Assembly: GCA_022494885.1 (NCBI GenBank) | Contig: JAGVSM010001691.1 | Span: 62,001 to 126,000, forward strand | Direction of reading: 5' to 3' | From: Micrasema longulum | Taxonomy: Eukaryota; Arthropoda; Insecta; Trichoptera; Brachycentridae | Length of the DNA stretch: 64,000 nucleotides | Part shown: positions 23,400 through 36,443 of the stretch, in pieces | Layout of the letters: every line of letters starts with the position of its first letter | How positions within the stretch are numbered: position 1 is the stretch's first letter | Made by a program: the position numbers and the translations under genes | The notes under the pieces: generated by a model | The model's input: the letters and a program-made list of their open reading frames with translations, nothing else | What the model was told of the DNA's origin: nothing | The model's database searches: none

Positions 23400-25520
23400 T
23401 TTCTACAATCTTACCCAACAAGTATAAATACATAACAAAACCCATGAACGTCTTGTGCAAAATGTTAATAAATTGTAGTACAAAAGCGGAACTTCATCAG
23501 TTATCGTAAATTTCTCTTACAGAAAACCGTATTGGTAGTAAGATTACCTCGAAGTGTATTCTTTACTATGGTAACGCTACAAATCAATAATGTATTTCGA
23601 TTATTATTTATGAGATGCAATAATAATTCAAGTCAGCCACTAGAAGTTTGAGCTAGAGAGCAACCAAGCTCCATGGTAAACCAAACAGTAAACATATTTA
23701 TACAATGTACACACATACAAACAAAGTGCTAGTTCTTGTTTAATCAATATTTTAACAAAATATATTTTGCAACTATAACTTTACGTAAAAATTGTAATTT
23801 TAACATTAAGAAGAAACGCAGTCGGACCTTTCTTCACACAAACGTATTCTTGTATAGGTGCGAAGATTTTCACGGTCACTGTGATCAATATGTTTCTTTT
23901 TTGGTTGATTACCGTGTGTGTTGGATTTGTTCTGGCGTTTTGGCTACCATTGCAGGAGCCATCTTCAGGGTAAATTGTGTGTTTTGTAGAAAAAAGCATG
24001 TGTTTAAGAACTAGTAATTAATTTGTACCGTGTTGCAGTCGGCAGTAGGCACATTTCTATTAGTTTTTGTAGTATGTAGTTCTGGGATCCACGTTGAATT
24101 TAATTTAAGCCCGTCGTTTTTGTTTATGTTATTTGGATGTCTGTGTATATCAATTGCCTCTTTTATTATTCGTGCACTGTAATTCAGTAATTAATAAACC
24201 CAGTGGTTTATGTAAAAAAAATATTTTGAAGGCAAAAAATATATAATCATTTACTTAATTCAAAAGATAAGAATCCCCTGGAAACGAAGCTGTTTAAAAG
24301 CTAAGTTGCCAAGGATGTGATAAAGTTAACATGGGACAAACAGAGCGCACAGCAAAGAAAAGGAATGAAAAACGCAAAAAAGCGTGTAAACTTGGGCACC
24401 CTGACAAATCCGCAATACCCGGAACACTTTATAGACACCGGTCATTTTTTAACTGTCCATGCCAGTTTACTGTGAATTCAAAGCTGTATGGCGCGCCTTT
24501 TTACGCTGCTTCACGTTTACTGGCTACGAATTAGGTTTTGGAACTTAGGTTGAATAGAACACAAGACGGGTGCTAAGTGCTGCATCTAGTGTACCAATGA
24601 CATTTCATTCGCACACAGACGATTTCATTCGCTTAATTTTATCGTTTTGTGGGTTGGCGTTTTTGTTAAAAACATACATCCATATACGTAGATAGAGTGT
24701 CACCAGAAAGCATCTAGATGGAACAATATTTTGTTTTTGAAATTATTTTTGTACATATGAAGGCAAATAATATATTGATATATTTTTTTATTGATTTTGA
24801 AATAATTTATCATTTGGACTAGATCGATGTAACTGCCTTTTGAGAATAGGTAAAATATTTTCCCTCCCAAAAAATTAACCCTTAGTGGGACAAACGTCTA
24901 AAAACTTCCTGTGAATATTACTCTAATTTTGTATTCACGTAGGTGCACAATATGTGCGTGCGTTACAAACATTAACGTATTATAAAAGTTTACCAAAACA
25001 GTGTAGCGAAAATTTCACCCTGAGAATTTAAATATGTTCTAATTAAAATAAATTACTTCATTTCCCAAAATACATTACTCAGCGAGGTTCCACATGGGTA
25101 ATTTGTCATTTTCATTCCATGTTATTATATTCCGCAAACATGCGAACTATTGGGAGAACAACGTGGTGTGATTTGGCTCCTTATATTTTCGCTTTACAAC
25201 TTTGTTCTGAGCGCTCGACGTAACTTGCTAGAGGATTTATTGAATGTTGATTGTACAGAAAATTAATGTTTATTGTCTTGTTGAAATAGCGAGGTATTAC
25301 GGCGTTAACAGGGAGGGGATTAATTAGTTTTACAGCTGAAACAATAATGTTTCATGAATGGGATAAGTTGAACGATGTTTGAGAAAAAAATAATAAGTTT
25401 GTTTATTAAAGCAATTTTAAAGAAACCCCCAATATTCAATACGGAAAGTCTATTTAACATATTTAAGGTTCATGCAGTAAACACTCTTTATTAAATAAAT
25501 TTCATTATACAAATTTAAAA
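23400..25520. other. Intronic stretch, no gene supported
   Basis: It holds small ORFs (for example 23736-24014 and 24331-24534) without motifs. The latter is basic (KKRNEKRKKA) and a little GC-richer, but has no partner exon or family that I recognise. Confidence 0.3.
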
Positions 25521-25529
25521 AGAAGAAAA

Positions 25530-25700
25530 ATTAAAAGAATTTGAGATGAATAAGTCACTCAGATACAAAAATAATATTAAAACTCCTAAATTCCACACAA
25601 GTCATATTAATCTCCCCAATGAACTAAAAACAATTAAAAATAATATATCAATAAATAGATTTAAAGTAAATCTAAAGAAATTTTTTGAACACGTGTAAAA
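25530..25700 (+). pseudogene. LINE RT C-terminal fragment
   Basis: An open frame ending in TAA encodes pieces such as INLPNELKTIKNNISINRFK, VNLKKFFEHV. This is the familiar 'LPNEIK....INVFK.KLK.FL' end of jockey/CR1-like reverse transcriptases. It is only the last ~50 codons. Confidence 0.55.
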
Positions 25701-26232
25701 ACTACATTAAATGTAAATTACTACGAATGTTTTATTATTTTATGTTTTTTTCTTTATAAATTTTGTTATTTTTTTCTTCTCATATACTCGTATATTCAAA
25801 ATTATATAAATTCTTATAAATAAACTACAACAGTCTAAGTCACTCTCCAAGCACAAGAGTTAGTCTCTTTTTTTTTGAGTTACAGTGATAACATTTACTA
25901 TATTTATAAAAGTAGATCTGTATAAAATTTTAAAAACATGTACTTTTTATGAAATTTAATAATAAAAAAAAAAATACAAAAAAAATTCAATTAGTTTTTG
26001 AAATGTGAGCTCACACGTACAAAAGATACACGTAAAGACATAAAAAAGTCGGTATGTGCCACAAAAGTTTTTGGCTGGCTGCCAAATTAATGTTTAAATA
26101 ATGAGTGTACTTTCATCACATTTTACATCCGAAATCCTAGCTGTGTAGTATTGCATAGGTGAATTGAATAGTGGGGTTTATAGACACAAGTGTGTAGATT
26201 TAGGGAACATAAATAATAGAATAGGTACATAC

Positions 26233-26913
26233 CCCAGCGAGAGCACACAGCGCTCCTACAAACATGCCCACGTACGTCTTGGGAGCCATATCTCCATATC
26301 CGACTGTGGTCATGGTGACCAGAGCCCACCAAAGCCCCAGCGGTATGCTGTTAAAATCATTGTGGGGATTGGCTTGTATCCTTTCTGCATAGTACACGAG
26401 ACTGGCGAAAATCACGATACCGAGGACGAGAAAAAACACTAGAAGTGTCAATTCTTTCGCTGATGCTCTGAAGGTTTGTATCAAGATCTTCAGCCCGGAC
26501 GAGTGCCTCGTCAGCTTGAATAACCTCATTATCCTGATGATTGAGAAGAATTCTAAGATGTCGGCGTTCTCCACGTGCGAGGCAAACTTCTGGAGTATCA
26601 AATCGATGTAGAAACTCAGTGTCGCGATATAGTCGATGACGTTCACCGATGATTTGATGAACTCGCACTTGTTTGGCGAGGAAATGAACCTGACCAGGAT
26701 TTCCAAGGTGAACCAGGCGTTGCAGACACATTCTATATAGAAGAAGGCGACATGAGCGTTAGTTTGCGTCTTGTCCAGTACCCAGCCAGAGCTGTGGTTT
26801 GCGGTTTTGACAGTGATGTTCTTAATCACGGGAACTCTCATGTCAGGATGTGTTTTGAGACAGAAAGAGAGAATGGATACGCAGATGAAGAACACTGATA
26901 TAACACCGATTAT
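26233..26913 (-). CDS. Shaw: Shaw/Kv3 potassium channel exon: S1 to start of S6
   Basis: A 681-nt exon between acceptor TTTTGTTTCAG and donor GGG|GTATGT encodes 227 residues, in phase 0 at both ends. Order of parts: S1 (residues 1-19), the S1-S2 loop with HPDMRVP, S2 (56-77, [20 protein letters not shown]), S3 (86-107), and S4 (122-150). S4 has a short run of basic residues R127, R130, K133 and R136, fewer than in Shaker, as is typical of Shaw. Then come S5 (154-177), the pore loop with selectivity filter TTVGYGD (202-208), and the first half of S6 (214-227). The product tetramerises into a voltage-gated K+ channel in the neuronal plasma membrane. The N-terminal T1 exon is missing from the recognised set. 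The plus-strand ORFs here are shadows. Confidence 0.97.
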
Positions 26914-27149
26914 CTGAAACAAAAGAAAAATAAAGGTATTAATACAAATATGTATCGTTGCAATATTTAAACATTGTAGGGTACTTCCGGTGAAGCAACT
27001 ATACCAATTAAGGTTATCAATTATGTATTTTGATGAGGGAAAAACCGTGGTCAATCACTAACAAGAACTAGGTCAATTTCACCCATGAAACTGGCGCAGT
27101 CCAGAGCACAGAACTTCTATGGAAGCACAAAATCTAAATTTCTTGTATG

Positions 27150-27440
27150 AAGGTTGTTTATCAAGCTTTCCGCCGAGGCAGAGTTGCTAACCTCCGTCGA
27201 GGGAAAATTGGTAGATGCTGAAAAATACATCAGTAGATTCGTTATCAACCCAAGTTTCGTAGACAGAAGGGCGGGGGGGGTTACTAACCACAAAATTCAT
27301 TATTATTCCCCCAAGAGCAAAAAGCGTTGGGGGGGGGGAGTACCTAGAGTTTCCAACCTCTAGATTTGTTGTCCACTCAAAAGCCGTGAGCGGGAGGAAT
27401 TCGCTAATTGTGTCGAAAAATTTTAACAATTATTCAAAAT
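27150..27440. other. Segment with two long G runs
   Basis: Two poly-G tracts (8-10 G) lie about 60 bp apart near 27272-27340 in otherwise mixed sequence. ORFs on both strands look accidental. It is probably an unrecognised repeat, intronic or 5' to the channel exon at 26233. Confidence 0.25.
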
Positions 27441-28490
27441 TATTAAATCATTGTCGACTGTTTGTTTCTGTAAAATAAATAAACAAATAAAATGGGTTCT
27501 ACCCGTCTGCAGCAAAGAGGTAGGCAATTACGGGGCTTCTTTATAAAAAATCCAGCCTTAAAGATGTGTTCTAATATTAGTTATCCTTACTTTACAATTC
27601 GCGTTATTGATATATTTCTAGTTTCTTTGTTTTTTTCTGTATTTTTTGATTTGTCTAATACAAATTTGACGTGCGCATTATAAACGCGCCGATAAACTTT
27701 TATTTATTATTAGTTTGGCACCGTTTAGATTTTGTGTACATTTTGTAGTTAAATTTCATGAAAAGTAATAGTAATAAAAAATATCAATTACAACGAAAAA
27801 AAAATTATTTGAATCAGGAAATCACAGAGACACAGCCCTGTAAATGCCTAAAATTCCAAATCCTCTCTAAAAGAATTTCTCAATTTCTGTTAAATCATCT
27901 ATCAAATTCGCTTTGGCTACTCCGCTTCAAAGGAAACGTCTTCTATTAACGTTTTTACCTTTTCGAATTAAATTTAAGAATTGTTTTATTACTGCCAGTA
28001 GGCCTCGAGAAATATTAATTCTGTTTGATAAACCTGAAAGATAATAAATGTTCTTATTTAGTTTTCTCTCGGACCGAAGTTGTTTGAAGAAGTTGTTGAT
28101 TTAGCCAAATTTCTTATAATTTGCGACTGTCAGGATATTCGGTAGCGATTTTAATATTTGCCAATGCGAGGTAACTAATATATTTTTGACTTTTGAAAGA
28201 AAATATTTTGAATTTATTTCAATCGAAATTTTCGTTTACACCAAAATTATCATGGAATAAATAATTTAAATAAATACTACGATTGCATCGTATTAATAAT
28301 GATGCACCTGAAACAATCAATATTTTACTGTAAGGTTTGAAGGAGATCTTTTGAAAACTGTTTTTCTTGAATGATCAATATTGATAATTCATCAAAACGA
28401 AAGAAAAGCGGAAAATTAGACTACCACTTAGAAAAAAGGTGGAGTCACAAAGTTCTATTTTATATAAGGCAGTATGAAAAGTTTAGTATA
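27441..28490. other. AT-rich stretch, no gene seen
   Basis: No motif or repeat was identified. A short piece at 27830-27860 (CAGCCCTGTAAATGCCTA) resembles one block of repeat family X. Confidence 0.3.
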
Positions 28491-28493
28491 GTC

Positions 28494-28750
28494 GGCCTCG
28501 TGGTGTAATGGTCAGCGCATTTGCCTGCCATGCAAGTGGTCTCGGGTTCGATTCCCGACATGGTTGATATGAAATATGTTTTTTTTTTTAGTGTGTTTTT
28601 ACACAAGAATATTTCATAGTTCCTAGACTGGTATCTAAAGAGTAAAACTGATCACCTCACCTTCATATAAGTAAAATGATCAAGATAAGCTTTGATCTGT
28701 GATTAGTGTACCAATGCAGGGCCCTATGCGGAAAGAGAATGATGATGATA
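28494..28750 (+). repeat. tRNA-derived SINE, family 1
   Basis: The head GGCCTCGTGGTGTAATGGTC...GGGTTCGATTCCCGACATGG is the best-preserved A/B-box pair of the family in this window. It is followed by the common body and a GATGATGATA tail. Confidence 0.82.
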
Positions 28751-29425
28751 CAAAGTTTATGATATGGGAAACAAACAATTATTAAGATAGGAAAATATTA
28801 AAATTGAGTTGAAAAATATCAAACGCCAGTATGTCAACCAAATTTTTTTTACATTTGTTCTACAAAGTGTAGTGAAAGAAAAAGATGCTTTCACTGCTAT
28901 TTAAATCAAAACATGTCTTGATTATTACAATGAAAAGCCTGTCGAAAAACTATATTCAGAAGCTAATAGGTCCACATGGACTTGCGGAGGAATGTTGTGG
29001 ACGGGCATGGCGTTTGATATTTATCAACTCAATTCAAACTTAAGGTTAAGACATAATGTGTAAACTATTCATAAATGAACGTTCTATATACAATGTTATT
29101 ATAATAGCGGACATAAGAATATGTTTTTGGGTGGCCTACTTCAAGATTTAAAAAAAATATTTGAATTATTATAAAACTATATCGGATGTTTGTTTATTTT
29201 AATTTTAAGTTGAACTTTTTGATCCCTGACGGTACAATTTTGTCCAGGTGTAAAATACTCGTAACATATATATTGAGAATACATTTGATGCAACTAAACT
29301 GTGGGTACATATTTTGATATTTTTTAGTAGTTTCGGCCATTTTGAAGTAATTAGTTTTAAAAAAATACTCCTGGAGATCTGTTTTGGGTAGAGCTGTTAT
29401 TCGTTTGGTTATGTAAAATTACTAC
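28751..29425. other. AT-rich stretch, no gene seen
   Basis: Nothing recognisable. Confidence 0.3.
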
Positions 29426-29429
29426 TCCT

Positions 29430-30090
29430 TTGCCACTACCATCACGCCATTTCCCCGTAGGGGTAGGCAGAGAAAATGGACCGCCACATACGTCTATTCT
29501 GGCATACATTCCTAGCTTCTTCCACATTCATACATCTTGTCATTCATGCCCTTCGGTTCTGTCTGTTTTTGACATGACCAGACTTAAGATTTTGGTTTAT
29601 CTGATCATGCCACGTCTTCCTTGGTCGTCCTCGTCTCACGTTACCGTTCATTTTCACCATATATACTTGTTTTATCATTCTTTTGTCGTCCATTCTTTCT
29701 ACGTGACCAAATCATCTCAGAGACCTTTTCTTAATCTTATCTATTATACTTGATTCAGATTTTCACTCTCGCCTGATTTCATCATTCGTAACCTTGTCAT
29801 ATATTGATTTCCCACACATTCGTCTAAGAGATCGCATTTCGACCGCGTTCACTCGGCTTTCATCCTTCCTCTGCCAGTTCCATGTTTCACTTCCATACAT
29901 AAGTGTCGGGAATAAATCTCCGTTGTGCACTGCCAGTTAAGCTTTGATTGACATATTTTTATTAGCAATTACTGTGCTTAGTGTTCCGTTAATTTTGTTG
30001 CTCGCATTCACTCTCCTATCAACATCTTTTTCTACTCTTCCATCTCTTGAAAACATGCTTCCCAGATGCTTCCTCTACTCCTTTGCGAAC
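29430..30090 (-). pseudogene. LINE C-terminal region, family B, longer copy
   Basis: On the minus strand 29430-29750 encodes the GRPRKTWHDQI ... NRRA ... MWRSIFSAYPYGE tail. 29750-30090 reads, with stops, as the segment before it (a 'W..K.ESR.NA.EMR.LRR..G' type block, antisense of CGCATTTCGACCGCGTTCAC). The plus-strand ORFs are shadows. This is an inactive 5'-truncated copy. Confidence 0.7.
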
Positions 30091-30436
30091 TTAAATATAA
30101 TAATTATGAAAGTAAGAATTAAAAAAAAAATATTTTTGTGGTTTGCTCATAAATCGTGTTTTTATTTTGTTTTTGGGAATATGTCGTATTGGAAAAATAT
30201 CATTTTTTTATATTAAAATTCCCGAACGTTACAAATTTGTACCACTGTTATTTTTTGTCAAAGTTTTGAAAGAATACATTTAAAAACATAAATAGCATAA
30301 TTCAAGAAGGAAAAGCTTAAACACTCTAAAAATTTCTTTATTCAGAAAACAAAGGGTAAAGACAGACTGTAGTTAAATACATACATTAGTAAGTAGTATT
30401 CTCAATGGTTGTAGTTTATGACGAGAAAAAATATTA

Positions 30437-30985
30437 TTAACTCTCCCTTCCCGGTGATGTACATATCACAAGTACACATTATAAATACTCGGTTAAGGTT
30501 TTCATTATTCTTCCGTTATACATTTATTAGTAAATAATAAATAATTACTGGGAACAAAAAAGGCATTTTGTGACAAATCGGAGATGAATCACTAATACAT
30601 TTAAAATATAAGAGTACGAACACTCTTTACGTCTCACTATCTATGCTATAGGTATATTCACGAGCGAAAGAGACAAATTCACGCGTCACGCAGGCTAGTA
30701 GCAAAGTAACCCCGTACCACTGCCACAGTACGCCAGTTTTGCGCAGTTGCTTTCGGGCCTTTGTTAGGAGCGTTCTCACGATGCGAACGCCAGCTAATTA
30801 TTTTTTCACGTTTTAAGCAATTAGATAAAAAAAAATTATCGCTTTTGACTTCAGTTATAAATGATTGCAGCAATTGCCTTTAAATATTATATTTTTCCGA
30901 TTTAAAATCTCTCAGTTTTTGCATGTGTATCGACTCACAGCACCGTTGCGGGTGGATGTTTTTGGCACAGTAAGTGAAGGGTTAG
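30437..30985. mobile_element. TTAA-type MITE (copy 2), piggyBac-like
   Basis: It starts TTAACTCTCCCTTCCCGG. The right end is GAAGGGTTAG, with TTAG where the other copy has TTAA. The interior matches 18588-19201 (CACTCTTTACGTCTCACT, CACGCGTCACGCA, GTTTTTGCATGTGTATCGAC) with many substitutions, so both are old. Confidence 0.6.
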
Positions 30986-31019
30986 TAATAAAATGACATT
31001 AAATATTGATTTAGGAAGA

Positions 31020-31545
31020 TAATAAAAAGAAAAACCAGGCGCCACATTCAATAGTATGAAGTCTGTCTGGAGATCGGATATTTACTCAGTGAAAACCAAA
31101 TGCCGCCTATATAACGCCTGTATAACACCTATTCTTCTCTACGGATGCGAATCGTGGCACCTCACTAGGGCCCAAAGCAGCATAATTAAAGAGTTTTGAG
31201 AATAGTGTTTCAGAAGAATCTTGGGAGTGCGGTGGTTTGACTTTGTGAGGAATTAAGTAATAAGAGAACGGACATCAAACGAAGGCGATACGGTTGGCTA
31301 AGCCATATACTGAGGATGCCTCCTGAGAGCCTTAACCACGCTTGCCTACTTTACAAGGCATCAGGTTCTCGACGTCCTGGACGTCCACTGCTGACTTTTC
31401 GTCGGCAGTTTGTGTCAAAACTACAGGACGCGAACCTGACTTGGGAGGATGCACAGGAGCTGGTAGTCAACAGAGATGCTTGGAGGATCTTTGTGGACAC
31501 CATATGCTCCAACTAGGGAGCGGACATGGAATAATGAATGAATGA
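31020..31545 (+). pseudogene. LINE RT C-terminal region, family A
   Basis: Frames broken by stops give ATFNSMKSVWRSDIYSVKTK, then ITPILLYGCESWHLT, CFRRILGVRW, and finally an intact tail with GSRRPGRPLLTF and LTWEDAQELVVNRDAWR, ending at TAG 31514. This is the RTE-like RT C-terminus in normal order. Sister copies lie at 19640 (plus), 38379 (minus) and 49850 (minus). Confidence 0.75.
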
Positions 31546-32720
31546 AATATTGATTCCATTTATTTAAGGTGAAGCGAAATACCGTACAAATCAAACGATA
31601 ATATTATTTTGGGAAGAAAATCAGGGTTAGAGTTAACCAATATTGGAATTATAAAAGGTTCATTGTTACTCAATTGTGATGGTTTTGTTCTGGGAAAGAA
31701 AAGCGTCACGATAGTAGTGATGAAACGGAAAAGATACAAAAAAGTTTGAGGTGTGCGGTAACACTTTTTACACGCAGATGTATTAGTGAGTATTCGCGTG
31801 TTTGTGTTTAATATAAGCAGCTACATTGTGTATAAAACACGAAACACTTGAAGCTAAATGGGCAGCCACGTGGTAGCGGGATCGATACGTCGGTTGAGGT
31901 ACGGTGATTCCCGCCTACAGTCCTCCCACCCTTTTTCCTCCTTTCCCCATCCCTTTTGTTTCACTACTCGGGTGGGGTGGTGCTGGCTGATTTTTATTTG
32001 AAATTTACGAGCTCGGTTGCCCGTTCTGTTGATCATTTAACTGCAAGAATTCCTAAGAAGTTTGCACAAGTTGTGCATTTGGATACTCCTTCCGTGTGTA
32101 ACATCTAAGCTAGTGGTAACGGGAAAATTTATAGTGGCAAATATTTGCTCTGTACAGAACTGTGATTTATTAAACGCTGGAAAAGAGACAATTAATTATC
32201 CAATTAAGTGTAGAGGGAAAGACATACAGAACTAAGTTACATAGGAAATGTTCCTTTTTTTCTTTATACTCACCAAGTGGTTCACAAAGTACTGCACTTC
32301 AAAGACCAGCTGAAGCTTTTATTTGAATTCTGCTTATATAAATAACGTGAAGCATGAAATCTTACCTTACATACTATTATATGTTATATTAAATAAAAAC
32401 ATACGCATTTAATTGTTAAATTCCATGGTTTTACGTAATTTTCGAGTACTTAATACAAGCATTTAAAGAAACGATTTTCCAATTATTTTTTTCATGATTT
32501 TTTTATTTATTTAAATCTTAAAGTAGGGCACACATTTCATACATATTGTTATGTGTGTTCTAATAATAACATTGCAATTATATTTAATTTATAAATTGTT
32601 TATCACATATGTCTTGACCATTATTTTAAATTTTGATATGTTTTTTTCTTCATAAATATTTTTTTCCATTTCGAAATACTTTTTAATTGCTTTTTAATTT
32701 TTGTACTTCTTCTTTTACCA
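31546..32720. other. No gene; CT-rich patch
   Basis: A pyrimidine-rich patch at 31915-31965 and a more GC-rich segment at 31860-31990 stand out, but no product was recognised. Confidence 0.3.
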
Positions 32721-32724
32721 GTTA

Positions 32725-32895
32725 GTTTATTCAACAATGTTTTGAGTGTGTCCAAATGTTAGTAGACTGGCTGGATTTCCTCCCAAACTTAAACAGGGCT
32801 TATGACAAGTCATAAGCCCTGTAAATGCCTAGACTTTCATACTACCTTTTTCAAAAATGTTTTACCTCTCTGCCAATCAATTTTAGTCAACATCC
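32725..32895 (+). repeat. Repeat family X fragment
   Basis: It contains TCAACAATGTTTTGAGTGTG, TCCAAATGTTAGTAGACTGG, CTGGATTTCCTCCC and CATAAGCCCTGTAAATGCCT in the family order. Confidence 0.6.
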
Positions 32896-33371
32896 GGACT
32901 ACACGATTAATTGTATATAAATTTATTCAGTGTCTCGCAGCCTGTCTCTTGCAATTATTATTATTTATAAATTTCTTGCATACACATATGTATTTATTAC
33001 CAGATAATCTATAAAACAAAAGAGCACCTAAATATTAACATGGAGTTTTCTCTGATTAGGTTAGTCTCCATCTAACACGGCTCAGCCTATTTAAAGACGG
33101 AGACATCGAATCAAATGTTAAGAAAAATGTTGTAATATGAAATATTGAATACGTCCAGGCGGATGAAGAATACAGTTATGTGTATGAAATAAAATTAGAA
33201 CCTTGGAAGAGAGTATTTTAATCTCAAGAAGAAAATCATCAAAACGGAAATCGATTGAGGACATTTATTTTAATCACCAATGAATGAGGCAGTTCAGTGA
33301 CTTTTGTATTTTTATTTGTTAACAGATTATCAATACAAGCCAAAATTAAAAAAAAAATTCAATTCAATATA

Positions 33372-33602
33372 TTATCATCACCATTCATCATTCCCTTTCC
33401 GTACCTAATGGTATCTTGATCATTTTTGTTACATGAAGGTAAGATGATCAGTCTTACGCTTTAGGTACCAGTCCAGGGACTATGAAATATTCCGGTGGGA
33501 AAACACCCCTGTAAATAAATATTTCGTATCGACCGTGTGGGAAATCAAACCCGAGACCTCTTGCATGGTAGGCAAACGCGCTGACCATTACGCCACGAGG
33601 CC
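33372..33602 (-). repeat. tRNA-derived SINE, family 1
   Basis: On the minus strand it has GGCCTCGTGGCGTAATGGTC ... GCCTACCATGCAAGAGGTCT, then GGGTTTGATTTCCC and the common body. It is complete but diverged in the B box. Confidence 0.78.
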
Positions 33603-33604
33603 TA

Positions 33605-34155
33605 CTGTAATATTATTAGCTCTATACTTTTTTCAAATTTTGTGATTATGAAATTACTCTACCTGTGTCGTCACAAGTTCTTTTCGGTGAGTTCTGCTGA
33701 TTGGTGGGTTGGCTTCCTTTAACTGGAAATCTATCATATCGCTCTATCATTGATTGATTTGGAAAAAGTAGAAAAATTATTCAAAGTAGTTGATCTTTAA
33801 ATTTTTAAGTCATTTTCGAGAACTTTCACATTGCAATTAAATCCTTTAATTTTCACTGCGCGGATGAACACTTTTGTTTATCCGATTTAACGCAGCACTT
33901 AGATAGACTGTGCAAAAAATATAATCTGCAATGATTTGTCATACACACGATCGATAAATCTGCGCAGATCGGGTAGCATACGTGCGAAGGGAGGGACGTT
34001 TATTATTTGTTTTTATTATTATTATTTTATTTTTTTTGATAAACCCTTACGTGTTACATACATTTAACAAAATATGTTTACTTTTTAAATTCATATTCTA
34101 CTGTTAATGATAATATTTTTAATATCTTTTGTAAAGGTTGTCTAAGTTTTTTGTT
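33605..34155. other. AT-rich stretch, no gene seen
   Basis: Nothing recognisable. Confidence 0.3.
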
Positions 34156-34159
34156 TATT

Positions 34160-34380
34160 TTAGTCTGGTAAATTATTGTATAATTTCAGTCCATGGTTTA
34201 TTAGTCTCGACTGTCCTTGTCTCGTTTTAGAAGGTTGTCTGTAATATATTTTTGATATTTTTGTACTGTGTCCATGTTTACTACATTTTTTTAAAAGTTT
34301 AAGTTCATCGTCTACAATTACATCAGTGGCTAATTTACGTATAAATTTCAAGGATTTTAGTTCAAAGAGTTCAGTTACAT
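34160..34380 (-). pseudogene. LINE RT C-terminal fragment
   Basis: The minus-strand frame ends GLKLYNNLPD, preceded by QSRLINHGLKLYNN. The 'G..LYN.LP' ending is typical of the RT C-terminal tail of CR1/jockey-type LINEs. It is short and not functional. Confidence 0.45.
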
Positions 34381-34390
34381 TGAATTGCTA

Positions 34391-34521
34391 ATACCCGTAT
34401 GCAGAGACAAACCTTAAGGTGAGGAAAGTACATTCCATTGTCTTCACCTTCGGGTTATTCTCTGCATTTGAAATTAGAATGAATCTTCCTCACCTTAAGT
34501 TTTGTCTCTGCATACGGGTAT
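34391..34521. mobile_element. 131-bp foldback MITE (copy 2)
   Basis: It has the same length and same ATACCCGTATGCAGAGACAA arms as 8249-8379. It is flanked by TA on both sides (34389-34390 and 34522-34523), consistent with a TA target duplication as for Tc1/mariner-type elements. Confidence 0.87.
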
Positions 34522-35399
34522 TAGTTTATTTAAAGAGTTCTTTGGTTAATGTTAGATAGGGGAGGTCATATACTATTGCTATTTTATCGTGAAATATTTT
34601 ATTTTCGTGAAATTAAAACTCGATTATTAAATTCAAGAAAAAAATTAATGACACAAACTCTTACATGAAATCTTTTTTTGTATAATTTAGTCCTGGAATG
34701 GCTGGCAAATATCTCAGGTAAATTATTATTCGTGTCATATGTGTAAATGTATGTAAATCACTTCTCTTAGTGTTTCAAATATTCGTATTTGCGCGCGGTA
34801 AAATGTATCCCTTACATTTAAACTATGAAAGTGTTATGATAATTTGCTTTTAGATTCATATTGCAGGACTCGACCAAAATATGATATAATATAATATTGT
34901 CGTGCCAATGCCAAAGTCGCAAATCTGCATTTTTGCCAGTCTTGAGTTAAAAATACCACGAAAGTTAATTTTAAACGGAGCACACACTACCGAACCAGCG
35001 AATTTGAAATTGTGTAACAGGACCAATAACAGACCACCTACCATTTCACTAATCTGACAAAATTACCCATAATATTAAAATATATGTATATTATAATATT
35101 TGGAACATAAAGAGACTGTTGACTTAATGCATTCTGTCAGTATGGCCTCGATATATTTTAAATATTTTTTAATTTAGGTGCAAATTGTTTATTAAAAATT
35201 TTATGCCATGCCTAGAAACAAGATGACTTTTTAAAAGTTTAAAAAAGTAGGGGAGTAATAATGCGTTGAAATAATAAAAAAAGATTAAAGTGCGATAATT
35301 CCGCAATTTATTTAAATGACTTAATGCATTCTCTCAGTAAAGCCTCGATATGCAATGCCAAGTTCGTAAATATTTATTTCGAGACTTTGGCATTGAATT

Positions 35400-36205
35400 T
35401 CTTTTTACTTCTAAATTTGTTGCAACAGAGAAAAAACATTTTTAAGAAGGAAACATGGAAGTCTAGGCATCTACAGGGCTTCTGATCTGTCGTTGGCTGG
35501 TTTAAGTGGTTAATTTACACACTGTGTAACATTCACCATTCTGATCTCAATTTACTACAACAGAGGGGAAATATGTTTTTAAAGGGAATAGAGAAGTTTA
35601 GGCATTTACAGGGCTTGCTTATGACTTGTCATTGGCTGATTTAAGTGGCTAATAGTAGTGTGTATAGACGCAAACTGTAACAATCACTATTCTGCTTGTG
35701 TTTAAACATCCACGTTTCCTCAATTCATCCCTCTGTTGACTTTTGTGAAGTAAAAGAGCTGAAACCGTTAATTATGTGGGTGAGATTCATTCGGCTAAAC
35801 CAATTTACCTACGAGACAACGCCTGAAAACAATTTTTCAATTTTTATACTTGTTCTTTTACCAGTGAGTTGACTCAACAATGTTTTGAGTATGTCCAAAT
35901 GTTTGCAGACTTGCTGGATTTCTTCCCTAGGGAACTATTCAGATCTGTTGCAAATGAGCGGGAAAACATTTTTGAGAAGGGAATATGGAAGTATAGGTGA
36001 CTAATAACCTGTAATTGGCTGATTTAAGTGGCCACTTTACCTATTGTGTAACATTCACCATTCTGCGTTTGTTTAAATATCCACATTTCCTCAACTCTTC
36101 TATCTGTTGACTTTTGTGAAGTAAAAGAGCTGATCTAAATAACTCCCTAGAGAGGAAATCCAGTCAGTCTGTAAACATTTGGACAAACTCAAAACATTGT
36201 TGACA
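35400..36205 (+). repeat. Repeat family X, tandem copies plus inverted end
   Basis: At least two units follow each other, each with ACATTTTTGAGAAGGGAATA, GGCTGATTTAAGTGGC, TGTGTAACATTCACCATTCT and TTGACTTTTGTGAAGTAAAA. Between them lies GTTTTGAGTATGTCCAAATG. The array closes at 36150-36205 with the inverted terminal block GGAAATCCAGTCAGTCTGTA ... CATTTGGACAAACTC. Confidence 0.7.
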
Positions 36206-36443
36206 TTTTAACTTGTTTGCCTAATTTACTCCGCAAAAAATGGTGAATTCGTGATTCCAGTGCCTCTGACTGAATGCTTTCTACAACAATATGTTTTTTT
36301 TTAAACCTTTATCCTTCACTATTTTAGTAAAAAATAAATGATTTAAAAAACAGACGACGAGATTTGAGGGTGTTGTAATCCAGCTTCCCTGCTAGAAATA
36401 ATAATGGATACAAAAATTGAATGAATGAATGAGACAAGCGCCG

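Noticed and set aside
24331..24534. Basic 67-codon ORF
   Set aside because: It has a lysine/arginine-rich start but no domain, partner exon or repeat match.
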